Of a stretch of DNA of 64,000 nt, positions 12,861 through 28,769 are shown piece by piece. A model generated the notes under the pieces. That model was not told the DNA's origin, searched no databases, and worked only from the letters and a program-made list of their open reading frames with translations. A program made the translations under genes and the position numbers. Origin of the DNA: Setaria digitata. Taxonomy: Eukaryota > Nematoda > Chromadorea > Rhabditida > Setariidae. The DNA lies in assembly GCA_003640385.1 (NCBI GenBank), contig RCAB01000190.1, positions 46,572 to 110,571 of the forward strand, in the 5' to 3' direction. Numbering within the stretch: the first letter of the stretch is position 1; each line of letters opens with the position of its first letter.

Positions 12861-13682
12861 CTTCAATCATAAATGCCGTCCTTTAAAATTAAGACTAATA
12901 AATAATAGCAATAATAGTAATAGTAATAACAGTAATACTAATATCAATAACAAATTCGAAATAAGCGCAAACGTGTTACCATAACTTAAGCCAACGTAAC
13001 AAGTCCAAGTACCAAGTACCAAACACCAAGCACCAAACCACCTGCCACAAACCATTTTACTTTACTTACGTTGTATCACTCTGTTGGTTCGTTGTGTCAC
13101 TCTACACGTTCCAAATTTATATTTTTCTGCGTAATTTGAAAAGTCACGTGGTTGGTCTAGGATGTCTGCCCTAGTGGAACATGTAGGCTTGCGGAGGTTC
13201 CCAGTCTAGGAAGTTCCGGAAGGTTACGTGGTTGGTCTAAGGTCCCTGTTCTACTGGAACACATAGTTACATAGAAACGCCCAGTTAACGTGATCCCGTT
13301 GTTACGACGATATGCTGGTTGACCAGGTATGATTCAAACGACAGAAATACTACTTTACAAGTAGATAATGTCGTTGTAATCCTGATGATGAATCATGTGA
13401 TTGTTTGATTGTTGTGTACCCCATCTTGCACTATCTCATTGTCATGTGTTGACACATAGTCTTGTCGCGTATTATTCCGTGGTGTTACAATTACGTGTTG
13501 CTTCACAGTCTTACGACCACGTGTTATTTTCTAGTCATATGCAGTTGCAGTTGTATCGTTCTGATGACACCTTTTGTATTGGTCAGTTGAAGCCTTCTGA
13601 TAATATTAAGGAATGAATTTATAGGAATTTACTTAATTGTACTAATCTGGAATCATTACTGGTACCATTTTCGTACTTAACA
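12861..13682. promoter_or_regulatory. Divergent promoter region between N4BP2-like and SUDS3
   Basis: About 820 bp separate the two divergent start codons. The interval begins with simple sequence (ATA-rich triplets at about 12895-12960, then ccaagtacc/ccaaacacc repeats at 13003-13042). It contains an 80-bp-spaced imperfect direct repeat at 13146-13186 and 13226-13266, and many ACGTG/CACGTG hexamers. No coding exon is supportable. Its role as a shared promoter is inferred from gene orientation only. Confidence 0.45.
13146..13266. repeat. Imperfect direct repeat, about 80-bp period
   Basis: Two copies start with acgtggttggtcta, at 13146 and 13226, and each ends in a stretch containing ctggaac or gtggaac followed by acat. 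They differ by several substitutions. They lie in the divergent promoter interval upstream of both N4BP2-like and SUDS3. Confidence 0.65.
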
Positions 13683-15363
13683 ATGAACTTTATTGGTGAC
13701 ATGGAGAATCTTCCACCTCCGAACGATGTTGAAAACACATACATGCGAAGGTTAATCATTCATTACTATTTAATTAGCGAAACGGCTGATTAATTCTTTT
13801 ACGAATTGCTCATTTTTTTCCTGCTGTTAATATGAGCCTTTAATGCAATAAACAAAATGGTGTTTTACGAACTTTAATGGACTATTTGAATCACTTCTTG
13901 AAATTTCTAAAGAAAAAATCAGCATACTGTTAGATTGAGTATTATTTTTAAGATTATAAGTTGTGGTTCTTGATGAGGAAATTATCATCCGACCAACCTT
14001 AATCGTTCGGTATTGTTTTATAATCATTTTTCTTTTTTTTTTTTTTTTAAGAATTATGTGTCAATATGCCGTAATATACAGGTTCTACCTCCAGAAACAC
14101 GCTGAACTGGAAGTTGAAATGCAAAATTTACGAGAGCTAAAACATCCGGAATATGTCAGTGCAATGCAGATTCTTGAGGAGCAATTTAGAACTGAGCTGG
14201 AGGCTGAAGAAATAGCTGATCAGGTTACGTTCACCTTTTCTTTTTATGATTTTTGCTTATGATTCGAAGGATGATGAACAATCTCTACAATGATTATTTC
14301 GTTGTGGACTCATTGATGACTTTTTTTTTCCATAAGGGTTGTTGCAATTGTTTTCACTTTTCAAACGTTTTGGAATGCTTTTTGAAATACAGCCGAAACT
14401 CGGATAGTAAGTTTGGGAAAGAATAACCCTCCTTTAAAGGCAGAACAACTTGGTTTTCTCGTTATTTGAAATGCTTGTTTCATACTTTTTACAAGAGTGA
14501 CGAAGTACGATGACTTGATTGAGGTAATAAGGTAATTTTGCTGTAGTTTGCAAATGATCATTTTAATCGGCTATGCATATTTGTTAAACCAGGATCCAAC
14601 GCTCGCGTGATGTTCTAGGGTTTTTAATAACATGGATGTTTCTAGCTCGAAAAGGAACGCATTGAAGAACAATATGAACGGGAAAAAGAAGCAGCAGAAA
14701 GGGAACTCGAAGAAAGATTAACAGAACTTATGGAGGCAATGATTCAAGAATGTGAGGAGCAGAAGAAAAAGATTGATCATGAATTTCATAATTCTGATAT
14801 TTCTAGTGCGCCAACAAATGATTTTCCCAACAAAAAAAGCCTTCGGAGGTAAAATTCTTTTGTGGTTTTTATATGAAATTAAAAGTTTTTGATAAAAAAG
14901 CAGAAATTTTTTTTTTAAACCAAAAAAAGGAAGAATTTTGTTTCATGGAGATAAGTTAGGCATCACGTAACACATTTATGAAACAGCAAAACTGATTTTC
15001 CTTCTTGCCTTTAATTTATCCTACAATTATTTATTTTTCTGCGAAGTGTTAGTTTACAAAATTGTTGTAGGAGATAATCAAAAAGTAGTAAAGTAGAAAA
15101 ATATTTCAAAAAAAAAAAAAAGGAGAATCTATAAATAATAAAACAATTTCGATGCATTGGCAATTTTGCAGTGCTACAGGATACCTAATTTCTCGTTTTT
15201 ATTCATTACTTTTTGGTTTTTTAGACGGCCGAATGAGCCCACACCTTACAGCGAGAAACATATGCACTCCAAAACACGCCCGAACATTGCAGTTGCTCTC
15301 ACTGACCAGGAGATTCAGGAAGATCTGCTGCTACTAGAAGAAGCTGAATCGAAAATAACGTAG
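13683..15363 (+). CDS. SUDS3: Sin3 histone deacetylase corepressor subunit SDS3 (SUDS3)
   Basis: Sds3/SUDS3 is a structural subunit of the Sin3-HDAC corepressor that bridges Sin3 and HDAC dimers in the nucleus. Exons: 13683-13750, 14082-14223, 14646-14848, 15225-15363; 183 residues, in phase throughout. An internal in-frame ATG at 13701 (MENLPPPNDVEN) may be the true start. Residues about 35-125 are a continuous charged coiled coil (HPEYVSAMQILEEQFRTELE, then EEQYEREKEAAERELEERLT). It aligns block by block with the human Sds3 coiled coil HPEY..LK.LKEQYKER / V.RNYIKEKKAAVKEFEDK. The C-terminal LRRRPNEPTPYSEK and LTDQEIQEDL match the SUDS3 segments LRRRPNDPVPIPDK and LTDEQIMEDL. It is shorter than human SUDS3 (328), mainly at the N-terminus. 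BRMS1 is a related alternative, but the C-terminal motif favours SUDS3. Confidence 0.87.
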
Positions 15364-17992
15364 TAGAACGCTCTTTCTAATAGCATTTACATAATTGTTT
15401 TCTACAAGGACAAAAGCTCAATTAATTAATCGGTATAAAACTGAGATTTTTGGGATGTTGGGGTTTGTAAAAAATGCTTCCTTTCTGTTATGTTTCATAG
15501 AAATTTGTGAATAAGATAGGGTGAAACCTAAAAACAGGTAGCTTATAAAGATTGCCATTTATCATCATGAAAATCGACCGCTGGTCCGTCCTTTACTACA
15601 GCGTGCAGCCAGAACTTCTAGTAGCATTTCCTACTGTTTTATTAACACTTAATAATCAGTCTTCATTAAAGTCCCTCGTCAAAAAAGAGAAAACAAATGA
15701 TAATTTATCCTTGATAATCTCAAAAATCTGGATCTTTAATTGCTCACCTGGAATTGTTTTATCCTCGTTGTTATTCGATCTCAGTAAGATTTAGCAAAAC
15801 GAATATTTCATCTGTATAAAATTTTTATTGCTGATGTAAGTTCCTCTTTCTTAAATTCAAAAGCGAAGAATTTATCGTTTCGTGAGATTTCCTAGTTTAA
15901 AAGTCCATTTTATGATATTTCATTATGTTTTGGTTGAAAAATAATTGTAGAAACACCTCATAATTTTACCTAAATGTTGCCGGGTCTCGTGTAACACCTT
16001 TAACTTTTAATCTTCCGATATTCTAAAAAGCTGCACTTGCACAGTTTATTTCTAATCTTCCATTTTGGAATTTTTTCATTCTCTCATTTCGTTGAATGCA
16101 TCCTGAATTTATTTTGATAGGAGCTATTTTGATCTCCTCGTCATTCCCATAAATTGTATCAATTAGGTGAAATGTTTCTAGTTCAGTGTTATCGTTTCAA
16201 TTCATATTTCACTTCCTAAAACGTTCTGCAAATTTCATAGATATTTCGGTTTTTATGTATTTTGAATGACCCATCTGATATATCAACTATGATTGTCCGA
16301 ATTATGCCTGATTCTTTCTGCATAAGAATCGTGTGTTATTTGAACATTCTGTAGTTAGCATACATAGATGCGTTTCAACTGTTCATCATGATTTGCAAAT
16401 TTCCAAGATTTAACCAGCCGTTTCTTTTTTCCCGAGTGATTACGATTTATTTTTCAAAATTTGTGCTTTCATCAAAACTCCAAACTTTGATTCTTCTAAT
16501 ATTAGATATGCTGCATTTATTTTTAAAAAATAAAAAAAATAAAGTCTACTTTAAAGAAAAAAAAAAAACCTTTAATACGCATTCTTCTCTCTGTGCTGCA
16601 GTTTTTAAATTTATTGTCTAAAGGCAAAAAGTTGTCTAGAATGAACTGTAATGGAATGAATTTGATTCGAAAAAAAGAAGGAAAGAATTAGTTCATGGTG
16701 TTGCTGTTACAGAAATAGCACTCCTAAAATAGGTAATTGTAACTTTTCTCTAGAAGATATTTTTAATAAAAAAGAATCAACTGCTCAGAAATTCACATAA
16801 AAAAAAAAAAAAAAAAGGGAAGCAAATACTGAGAAATTGCATGATACAGATGGAGGTTAAATTATTTTGAAAAGCAAATCAATTACTAAATATCTAATAT
16901 TTCTTAGTGAAATTCGGAGGATGAAGATTATGATAAATTAGCTGGAAGGATGATCATTTTCATTAATGCTTAATTAATGCCTGCTTGAAATTCAATTCTT
17001 TGCTAATTAGATGATGCTATTCGATGACTCGTAGGTCCACGTTAATGATTTCTGTGAAATGTCTCCTTACTAATAAGGATGTGCTTCGAAGAGTTGCAAT
17101 GCTAAAGCTGCGAACCTAACACTCAAAACCGATGTAGCGCTTCCTCCTTTCACATTAGTAATGTTAATGTCGCCTTAGGACCGTAAAATTTTCGGTAAGG
17201 GCCGTAATCTTTTCGTTGAGACCAAACATCGTTTTGCTGCTCTTTCATTTTTCTTTTCACTGTAAGGTATTGTGTGTGGGGCTCCTTGTGTGCGGAAATG
17301 ATCGTTCTGATTTTGTCGTTTAACGTGAGGCAGCGTATTCTGATTGCACTAATTTACGTGAAGTGAAATTTGCTTGTGTGACGCTTTGAGGTAACCAGGA
17401 CTTGTGTTACGACGTGAGCAGATTCTTAAGTTACTTGAATAAGTTAGCTGGAAGCGTATTCTACGTGACACTAGTCACTAACCAGTTGTTTATGGACAGA
17501 TCTGAGATAAGTACAAGTGAAGAAAAATGGTACCTGAGATAAGAATGAATCTGTTGACATTCTTTTATTCGTATTCATGGTTATTGCAAAATGATAATTG
17601 AAGTAGATTCAAGTGCTGAGTTGAACCAATTAGACTTTTATTGGTTATATCGTTATCATGTCCATCTTTTGAAAGTGTAACATGGCATAATTCTTTTTTC
17701 TCACGTTTATCAGGTTTATTTTATTTATGCTTGGAAGAGTTTGGCTTTCTCAGACAAACAGATCCATCATTTTTCAGTATGCTTCATTTAGTTTACATGA
17801 ATGTAAATTTTCTGAGACAACAAGATGAGAGAAGTTGAAGGGTATTTCTTGGGATAGGCAAGTAAAAGCAGAAGCAGAAACAGAAATGTCATAAGTTGAT
17901 ATGAAATGGCATTATCCATATTTCTTGTCTAAATTTTCCATTGGTTTTCCAAAAATTTATTGAAATGTTGGTGAGAAATTTCAGAAAGAAAA
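15364..17992. other. Intergenic, no gene seen; 3' part likely vha-12 promoter
   Basis: 2.6 kb between SUDS3 and the V-ATPase gene, with only unsupported short frames and several A/T homopolymers. The stretch at about 17030-17520 is less AT-rich and carries several ACGTG pentamers (for example ttacgtgaagtg and ctacgtgacac). This resembles the promoter intervals near 13.2 kb and 36.9 kb. The gene start is preceded by an aatttcag acceptor. Confidence 0.5.
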
Positions 17993-21259
<3,267 letters not shown>

Positions 21260-21300
21260 ATAGTTTGAGAAACGCTTCCATTTAGAAACAGTAACTTCAA

Positions 21301-21306
21301 AATAAA
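21301..21306 (+). terminator. Poly(A) signal AATAAA of vha-12
   Basis: A perfect AATAAA lies 42 bp after the vha-12 stop codon, at a normal distance for cleavage and polyadenylation. It is assigned from position and motif only. Confidence 0.55.
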
Positions 21307-23986
21307 TCTATAGCAGAAAAATATTTTTGTCCATGTTATTTATCTTAACTCTTTCGTTTCACTTCGATTCTCATGCTGGTTGTGATGTATGATGGTAGCA
21401 CTAGGCAGACGGTAAAGGTAAATTATGCAGTGGATTTTCTATATAAGCTCTGAACTGAAACTGAAAAGTCCATGCTTGATTTTAGAAATGGAGCTGCAGG
21501 TTTACATACAGTTACGTTTTTCTGCCGCTGCGAAATCCGCGCACAGTAATTCATTCCTTTTTTCTAAAAAAAAAAAAAGAAAAAAAAAGAATGATTTCAG
21601 CTTCATAGTAGTGGTAAGTAGTTTCTGACTTGCTATGCGTTGTTAGTTTTGATTTTGTAATATTGCAATTAACAACAGTTTCGCGAGGGACATTTCCTTT
21701 TTCTCAATTTTTTTTTAAATGTATTCAGTTGTATAATTAATGCCACATCAGTTAAAATGTTTTCCCGGCCAATTTGATATTAGAAGATTGTGAGCTACAT
21801 TCCCTTAATTCGCAAAGCTTCGTTCCCTTCGACTGTTCGGTATTTGTTTCATAATTCAAGTAATGGTAGAAGGGGAATTTTTGGGAGGAATTTTCAAATT
21901 TTTAGAGTTTTCCTATCTTCAGTTGTAGAATTTTGTGAAGTAATCAAGATAACAAAATTTGTTGCAAAGAAATTGAAATAGTCAGAAAGACCAGGTGATT
22001 GATATTTTAGCATTACACGAGATGTAATTCACTGCTTGACTGATAATCTGTGATTCGATATCTCAATCGATATGTTTTGGTAATTTAGAGTTGTGATTTG
22101 TCCACTTATATAATGTTGACTGTAAAATAAATACTTATATACTGTGATGTCAATGGACTGTACTTGATAAACTGAAATAGTTAAATAGTTTTGTCGTATA
22201 ATGTTTACATAAAGTGATCCATCTTGTGGTGTTATGCATTTTTTCAAAACTTTAATACGTTGCAACATTTTTTTTTTTTTAGTTCATTGGAAAGGCTTTT
22301 CTCGAAGAGATATAGAAGTAAATTATTGAACTGTAATCAAGCAAACATAAATTAACATGGTTCATATGGACGTTGTATTATTATCGATCCTCAGAACTTA
22401 ATGCTTTTCTTCTAAGTAACTTTTTTTTTCTTCTTACAGGCGGCTAAGATTTTCCAACTCTTCAAGGATGAATGACAGATTTACTTAGCTATGACTAATG
22501 AGTAAATTAATTGTACTGCGTGGCAAAATTTCTACAACATCGGTGCTGCAATGGATAGGTAAAATATTTGGCTAGGAATTGTCTGAAAATCATTCCAGTA
22601 CATGTTATGTGATCTTTATCATTAACTGAGCAGTTGCATCTTTATCACAAATTAGTTTAGAAAATCATGAGTGACAGTTAAGCAATAGTCTGCCGTGTAT
22701 CCTGGCATCTTGCTCATATCTAGGAAAAGAAAAAAAATTTTTTTTTAAAATCAACTCAGTAACTTTTTTCAACTCCTTAACTTTTAGTATTACGCTGAAG
22801 AAAGTTTTATGCCACCTATTTGGTATATTTGCTAATTTTCATCCCAGAATTTTGGTAAATTAGTAAATCTATTGTTTAACATCGAGGCAGCTCTCACTAA
22901 TTTGGATTACTTAATTTCGTATTTGAGTATAATTTATTGCTAGTTATTTGTCTTTCAAATTTTAGAGACTCGAACCTAAAAAAGCGAATTGTAATAATAT
23001 TGCAGTAATTTCTGTAGATGTATTTGTTTAGTTCAATTCAGCAGAAAGCATCAATTTGTAACAGCAGTCGTTAATAATACTAATTCTTTTAATATATTTA
23101 TTTTTCATTTAAAGCCAATCTTCTTTCTTTATTTTAAACTTACCACATTGATTTAAAATAGTAATTTTATTTTAAATACAAAATTATTTGCTTGTTTCGC
23201 TGCTGTTTGTTTCATTCAATTAACTATTTTAAGGAGAGTGAAAAAAAAAAGATACAAAATACAAGTATCAATGTTTCTTCTTTTCAAAAGAAAAAAAAGA
23301 AATAGCAATTAATTTTCTAGAAATTGTTTATCCATGTAATCTACTGTTTGTGTATTTTCGTGTATATTATTTTCCCTTTTTTTCTTTTTTTTTTTTTTTT
23401 CCATACAATCCTTTCGTTATTTCACCCCAAACTAATTAATATGTGGCAGTTAGTGATAGTGATGTAAGTAAAAAAAAAAAAAAAAGCTGCAAACAAATAA
23501 ACGAAATCGAAAAAAAAAAGAGAGGAAAAGAATAACACTGAAATACTATCATAGATTTTTTCTTTTCTTTTATTTCTTTTCATATTTCGACAAGATTTGG
23601 TAAAATTTTTGCAGCAGCTACATAATGATACACTCAGTAATCTTTATATTTATTTAAGTAACAGATGAGCATATTTAAAAAATGCGAGAGAGAGGAAGAA
23701 ATCAATGTATTTTCTTTATTTTTGTAAAATCTATCTGTAAAATTCACAGTATTACCGTAATTCGAGCGGTAACAAAACGATTAGCAATTACTGGATAAAA
23801 AGATAAACATCACTAAAGTTATTTTCAATCTTTTTTCTTCCATTTTCTTTAAGTTTCAAATCCGACAAAAAACTTCACTTTCATCCAAAATTTCGGCAGG
23901 TTTATTGTTACTGATCAAAAACGCTAGGATCAGGAAGTGATTACTGTATGATGTAATGAGTACGGATTCGATCATGTATGCATAGC

Positions 23987-24105
23987 TACCGTATACCAAT
24001 TATCGTTGCAAAACAGCAAATATGAAGTGGAACGTAAATGCAATAGACGTTAAAGATTTTGAAACGATATATTGCATATGACTAAAACGATGTTGGTATA
24101 CGGTA
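23987..24105. repeat. Inverted repeat pair (foldback), about 120 bp
   Basis: taccgtataccaa at 23987-23999 is the exact reverse complement of ttggtatacggta at 24093-24105. Continuing inward, a two-base mismatched step is followed by atcgtt and aacgat, which also pair. The loop is roughly 80 bp. No open frame is in the loop. It could be a small non-coding foldback element or a transcribed stem-loop. Confidence 0.7.
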
Positions 24106-24188
24106 CATTGATTGGTAAGTAGCTGCTAATGGCGATTGACAGAAGATAGGGTTAGGTCCATATGTGTGTTCTGCGTGATATCAATACC

Positions 24189-24212
24189 AGGTCAGGTCAG
24201 GTCATATGACCT
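24189..24212. promoter_or_regulatory. Triple AGGTCA half-sites ending in a palindrome
   Basis: Three overlapping AGGTCA hexamers begin at 24189, 24194 and 24199. The last one forms the perfect 14-bp palindrome AGGTCATATGACCT (24199-24212). AGGTCA is the canonical nuclear-receptor half-site, and an inverted pair with a 2-bp spacer is a plausible dimer site. It lies about 235 bp upstream of the hnRNP F/H start. Function is inferred from the motif only. Confidence 0.5.
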
Positions 24213-24447
24213 TTCGTATTAATTAGTGTACTAGCTAGAATGCATGGCTTTTGCTTTTTAATCTCTTTCATTTCTTTCTCTTCTCTGTTGCAGTTGTCAG
24301 TGCATTAACCTCCTCATGTCTTCGTAGTATTCATCGTTGCTTGTCTGAATTGGTTATGATTTACCTCAAGCATATACTTCCATTGTTCAGAATTGTTAGC
24401 TTCTCTCATCTCTCGTCAGCCGTAAGTATCTCGAAAATTTCAGCATC

Positions 24448-27400
24448 ATGGAGGAAACGAAAACAGAACAGCCGGAAGTAGTTTCGGAGGCGGCGGCGGA
24501 AATGGAAACAAAAACGGAAACAGTGGCAGAACCGGTAACGGAAGTGGCAGAGGATGTAGCGGCAGAACGGGAAACGGAAAACGAAACGTCACTGACAATT
24601 GCCACAGATAAGGAAATAGATCCTAACACTTCCAACTATATCAGGCTTCGCGGTTTGCCATTTTCTGCAAAGGAAGATGATGTTCGAGCATTTCTGCGTG
24701 GTAATGTTCTTCTCAAGTTGGAATTACATCCTTGTAGAAAATCCTGACTATTTGATGCTGTATGTTTACTTTGTAAAAAAATTTAATAAAGATTTAGTAG
24801 ACCATTTTGATGGGATGGTTGTCTCTCGTTCATGTCACAGGAACCTGGAAAGCTTTAGCGACAACAAATTGTGTCATGCATGTGAAGATGTTGTTGGAAA
24901 ACTTAAATATTATATTGTTGTAAGAGTAAGACGATTGATCCTGACGTAATATAATACTCTGTTCCTTACCATGAAATTTTTGAAGTGAGTTAGAGATTTC
25001 AGGTTTGGAAGTAAGATCGGTGACATTTACGTTGACATCGATGGGTCGAGCGAGTGGTGAATGTTACGTTGAACTGGTAGATAAGTTAGCAGCAGAAGAA
25101 GCGAAGCGTTTTGATAAACAAGAAATGAATAATCGCTATATTGAAGGTTTGTTACATTGCCAACTGTAGATTTCAGAAGGTGCCGTGAAATAGTGAATGT
25201 AATTTTGTTAAATGAGAATTTTGCTACTGAACTAGTGTTGGGCATGATTTCATGTAATTTTATGTTCTCAGGCATTATTTCATGGATGTTTCGGAGGTGA
25301 GTGTATTAATTTTTGATTTGGAGTTCAAATTTTTCCGATTTGGAAATGCGATTAATTATTTCACTTCAATTATTCTTGTTTCAACAGCCTGGTTATTTTT
25401 GTAGTATTCAATGTGACGGAAAGCGAGGTTGTTTGGATGACACGACATAACGTAATTCGCAAAGCTGATCAAGATACGCCTTATAACTTTGTTGTTAGGC
25501 TTCGAGGGATACCATTCAGCGCAACGAATGATGACGTAAAGGAATTCTTCAATGGTGCGTTATTCCACTGTATTTCGTAGGTGTTTCAGAAGTATTTATT
25601 TATAGTTCATATTCTCAGTCTCGAAGTTTTCCGAGATAAAGTGAAGAGTTTGTTCCGATGTTCTATCGGCGCATTTATACTTGGGCAATTTGCCTTGTTT
25701 CTCTGAGTCGAGGAAAGCCTTGGGTTTTAGTAAATCTGCGAATTTAGCGTTACTGTATTGTAATTTCACATGTTATACTTTGGATCTCTAGTGCAATTTT
25801 TAAGTGTTGAATGTTTTGCTTTAATACGAATCGATCAGTAATTTCATATTTCTGGAAGGGAGGTGTCTCCACATTGCTCATTTATTTGGTGGTGTAAGTA
25901 TGGGATATAGGATTGGAAGTGGCAGATGTTGTCATCGACAAGGAGCTGGGGGGTCGCCCATCTGGGGAGGCATTCGTACGGTTCGCCAGCAAACAGCATG
26001 CCGAGATGGCCCTGGAACGGAACAGAAACAACATGGGTTCGAGGTATGGGCAAATAAACATCAGATAACGTGCTACTTACCTCTTTTTAATGAAATTACG
26101 CTTAATTCAAAGAAGTTACCATTTTTTTTGACACCATTTGGATTACAAATGATGACAGAAGTAATATGGTTACACCGATACTGTTCACAATGGAACACTG
26201 CGTTAGAGAAGTTAATGTGGAGCTCTCAGAGTTGTTCTTTGTACTTTCAAAAAAAACAAAAAAAGGATAAATTATTAACACTAACAAGATACCGAAAGTA
26301 GTTGAACCCATTTAACTTTCCCACATAACGTTTATAGTTTTGATGAAGTGTGGAATTTTATTAATTTGATCCTTATCTATTTAAATTCTCGCAGTGTTCT
26401 TTTATTAACAGTATCATGGTAACACCGTGAGTATGACTGCTTTAGATATACTTACAGCTTTCAAACAATTCGGGTAGATATGCTTTTGGTGCTTATGGTT
26501 TGGTATTTTATCAAAAACATGAAAAGTTTTCAGGAAGGTTAACAGGTTGGGGAGTTACTTTTCAGTGAGTTATTAGCTGAAAGGGATAGCAGAAGGCTAA
26601 AAAAAATTCAAGGACTTTTGTGTCTTGATTCTATAATTAATAAATAAGAATTTTTTCTTCATGGGAAAATCCTGTTAAAGTTGATGTGTTGTTTTCAGTA
26701 TCCTCTTATGGCGTGCATATGGTAGTTGAAAGGTAGCTGTTCATTAGTAACTGGAAAGTGATTGGGTATAAAATGTGTTATATCATTTTGGCAGTACTAA
26801 AGTTGCTCATGAATTTGCCTAGTTTTTGTCTAAATTCTCCAGATATGTGGAAGTTTTTCGAAGTTCTGGTGATGAATTGGAGAAATCAAGAGAAGGCCAC
26901 ATTGCACCACCAACATCTTTGCGAAGTCTTGCTGCTGAACGCAGTTTCCCAGCACCGCGTTCTGAGCCTATACCTCTGCGCTTTGCAACAGCAAAGCTTG
27001 GTGGTATACGCCCATACCGGTATGTATATTTTTTTGTAAAATAAGTGGGAAGTGTATCAAGTTTGATATGGTATAGATGAAGCGAAATTATTTGAGACCG
27101 TCATCATCTTATGTGCTGGTTGTTGTTGGTTTCCAAGGCTTTCTATGGTCTATACTCCATTTAATATTATTATTGAAATATTATATTCATCAGGAGAGAT
27201 TCATTTTATTGTTTCAGAAGAGAAGAGTATGGTGGCCCACTAAGAAATGTTAGCATTGGTCGGCCACGTGCTGTTCCCTACGATGTGCCGTATGGTCGTT
27301 ATTCACGTTTTCAGGACTATAATTATGATGATGATTTTGATTGCGATGATCCAGCCAAAATTTACATGCGTGGTCAGTTGTTTAATACTTGAAGTGTCTC

Positions 27401-28769
27401 ACTTTTTTTTTTAAAGAACTGTACAGTGTTTTTTTACTTAGAGAAAAATGTCGTATTTATTAAGTGTTATAACTTATTAAATTCTGTTCACTGTTAAGGT
27501 CTTCCATACAGTGCAAATGCTCTGGATATCGAAGATTTCTTTAAACCGCTGAATTGTGTCGAAATCCAGTTGGGATTCAATGAAGATCGTCGACCATCTG
27601 GTGATGCTTGTGTGATTTTTGGAACGGTAGCTGAAGCACGGGATGCTATGTCCAGAAACAAACAGTGCATCGGTAATCGGTAAGTTATAAATTATGTGGT
27701 TGGTTGAGGTTTTTTCGCAGGGTTGTAATACAGTCTTGCACATATGCGTATTTGTAAATATTCGTCATAATTTAAGTAAAGTTAAGATATATTAAGATAC
27801 ACATGTGTAATAAAATAGAAATTATCTAGAAATTCGATCATATGTATAGTTTCATCAATTTGCAGATATATCGAGTTGTTCACCGCCGCTGATGTACCAA
27901 TTACTCAAAAATATGTTACATATCGAAGAATTGGTGGTACAGGCGACTATCCAGCGACAGTAAGTGGAGGTGGATCTCGCGGTCCAACAGCACTGAATCG
28001 TGTTAACTGCGGTGGATACGATGAATGGGCTGATGAAGTTGGAGGTGGACGTTATTCAGGTGTCCAAAGTAAACCAGTTTCGCTGAGTCGTATGGGATAC
28101 ACTACTAGTGATCCTGCTGAGGTTGGCGGTACTGACAGTTGGTCAGATGGTGATTCGGGTAGAAGTTGTAAGTTAATCAAAGTACATATAATATGGCAGT
28201 TATTTAAAAAAAAAAAAAGAAAAAAAAATTGCTGTTGACTTTTTCTTACAGTGCTTTTATGAGCTTCCTTCCGGAAGTGGAGGAAAGCACTGAAATTCCC
28301 TTATATATGATAGCTTTGGTTTGGTTTAGTCTTATAGAGGAATTCGTTCGTTCGATGGTGAAAATTTCTTTCAGATGCAACAGGATATAGTAGTGCTGCA
28401 GGAGGATACAATGCTAGTTACGCTACAGGAGGACAACAGGTTTATTTTTAGTCTAATCTGGGTTGATGATTTGGATCCTTACAGCTCTTTAAAATGTAAA
28501 ACGAAATGTTTTCTCCGGAAAACTCTTGACAGATGTTTTTAAGATTGCACCAGTGGAAGAAAAGGAAATGTTTTTAGTGTTACTGTAACGTTAAAAATAT
28601 ATGAAATACGAAAAATTTTCAATTTTATAATATATAGACATATGTTCCACAAGGCTAATTTAAGACTAAACTGATCTTTCAGTATTATAATGATGAATAT
28701 GAAGGAAAACAATCTTCATATGGCTATCAATGGAGCACTTCTAGTGGTTCGGTGAAAACAAGCTGGTAG
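24448..28769 (+). CDS. hrpf-1: hnRNP F/H-like protein with three quasi-RRMs
   Basis: hnRNP F/H proteins bind G-tracts through quasi-RRMs and regulate splicing and polyadenylation in the nucleus. Exons: 24448-24700, 25003-25146, 25405-25554, 25911-26043, 26843-27019, 27218-27372, 27499-27679, 27866-28167, 28375-28439, 28683-28769; 548 residues, all junctions in phase. The first about 60 residues are a Glu/Thr-rich acidic leader. qRRM1 starts at YIRLRGLPFSAKEDDVRAFL, with GRASGECYVEL. qRRM2 starts at VVRLRGIPFSATNDDVKEFF, with GRPSGEAFVRF. qRRM3 starts at AKIYMRGLPYSANALDIEDF, with RRPSGDACVIF. The linker before qRRM3 is Arg/Tyr/Asp-rich. The C-terminus is Gly/Tyr/Ser-rich, as in the family. 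An aatttcag acceptor sits four bases before the ATG. ESRP/fusilli also has three such RRMs, but the short Gly-rich tail and length favour hnRNP F/H. Confidence 0.92.

Larger units (their letters stand above)
21310..24447. other. Intergenic, no gene seen; contains foldback and AGGTCA element
   Basis: 3.1 kb between vha-12 and the hnRNP gene, rich in A/T homopolymers (23385-23400, 23470-23485 and 23510). A pyrimidine-tract acceptor at about 22440 is followed by only a short open frame, and I cannot place it in a gene. The 3' end holds an inverted repeat (23987-24105) and a nuclear-receptor-like element (24189-24212), described separately. Another acceptor-like gttgcag near 24294 may start a 5' UTR exon. 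Confidence 0.5.

Noticed and set aside
22430..22490. Strong acceptor-like tract followed by gcggctaagattttcc
   Set aside because: Only 11 codons are open and no partner exon or family match was found; could be UTR but is not supportable.
24677..24949. 90-codon plus-strand frame after hnRNP exon 1
   Set aside because: Lies in the first intron; not in the RRM frame and lacks family features.
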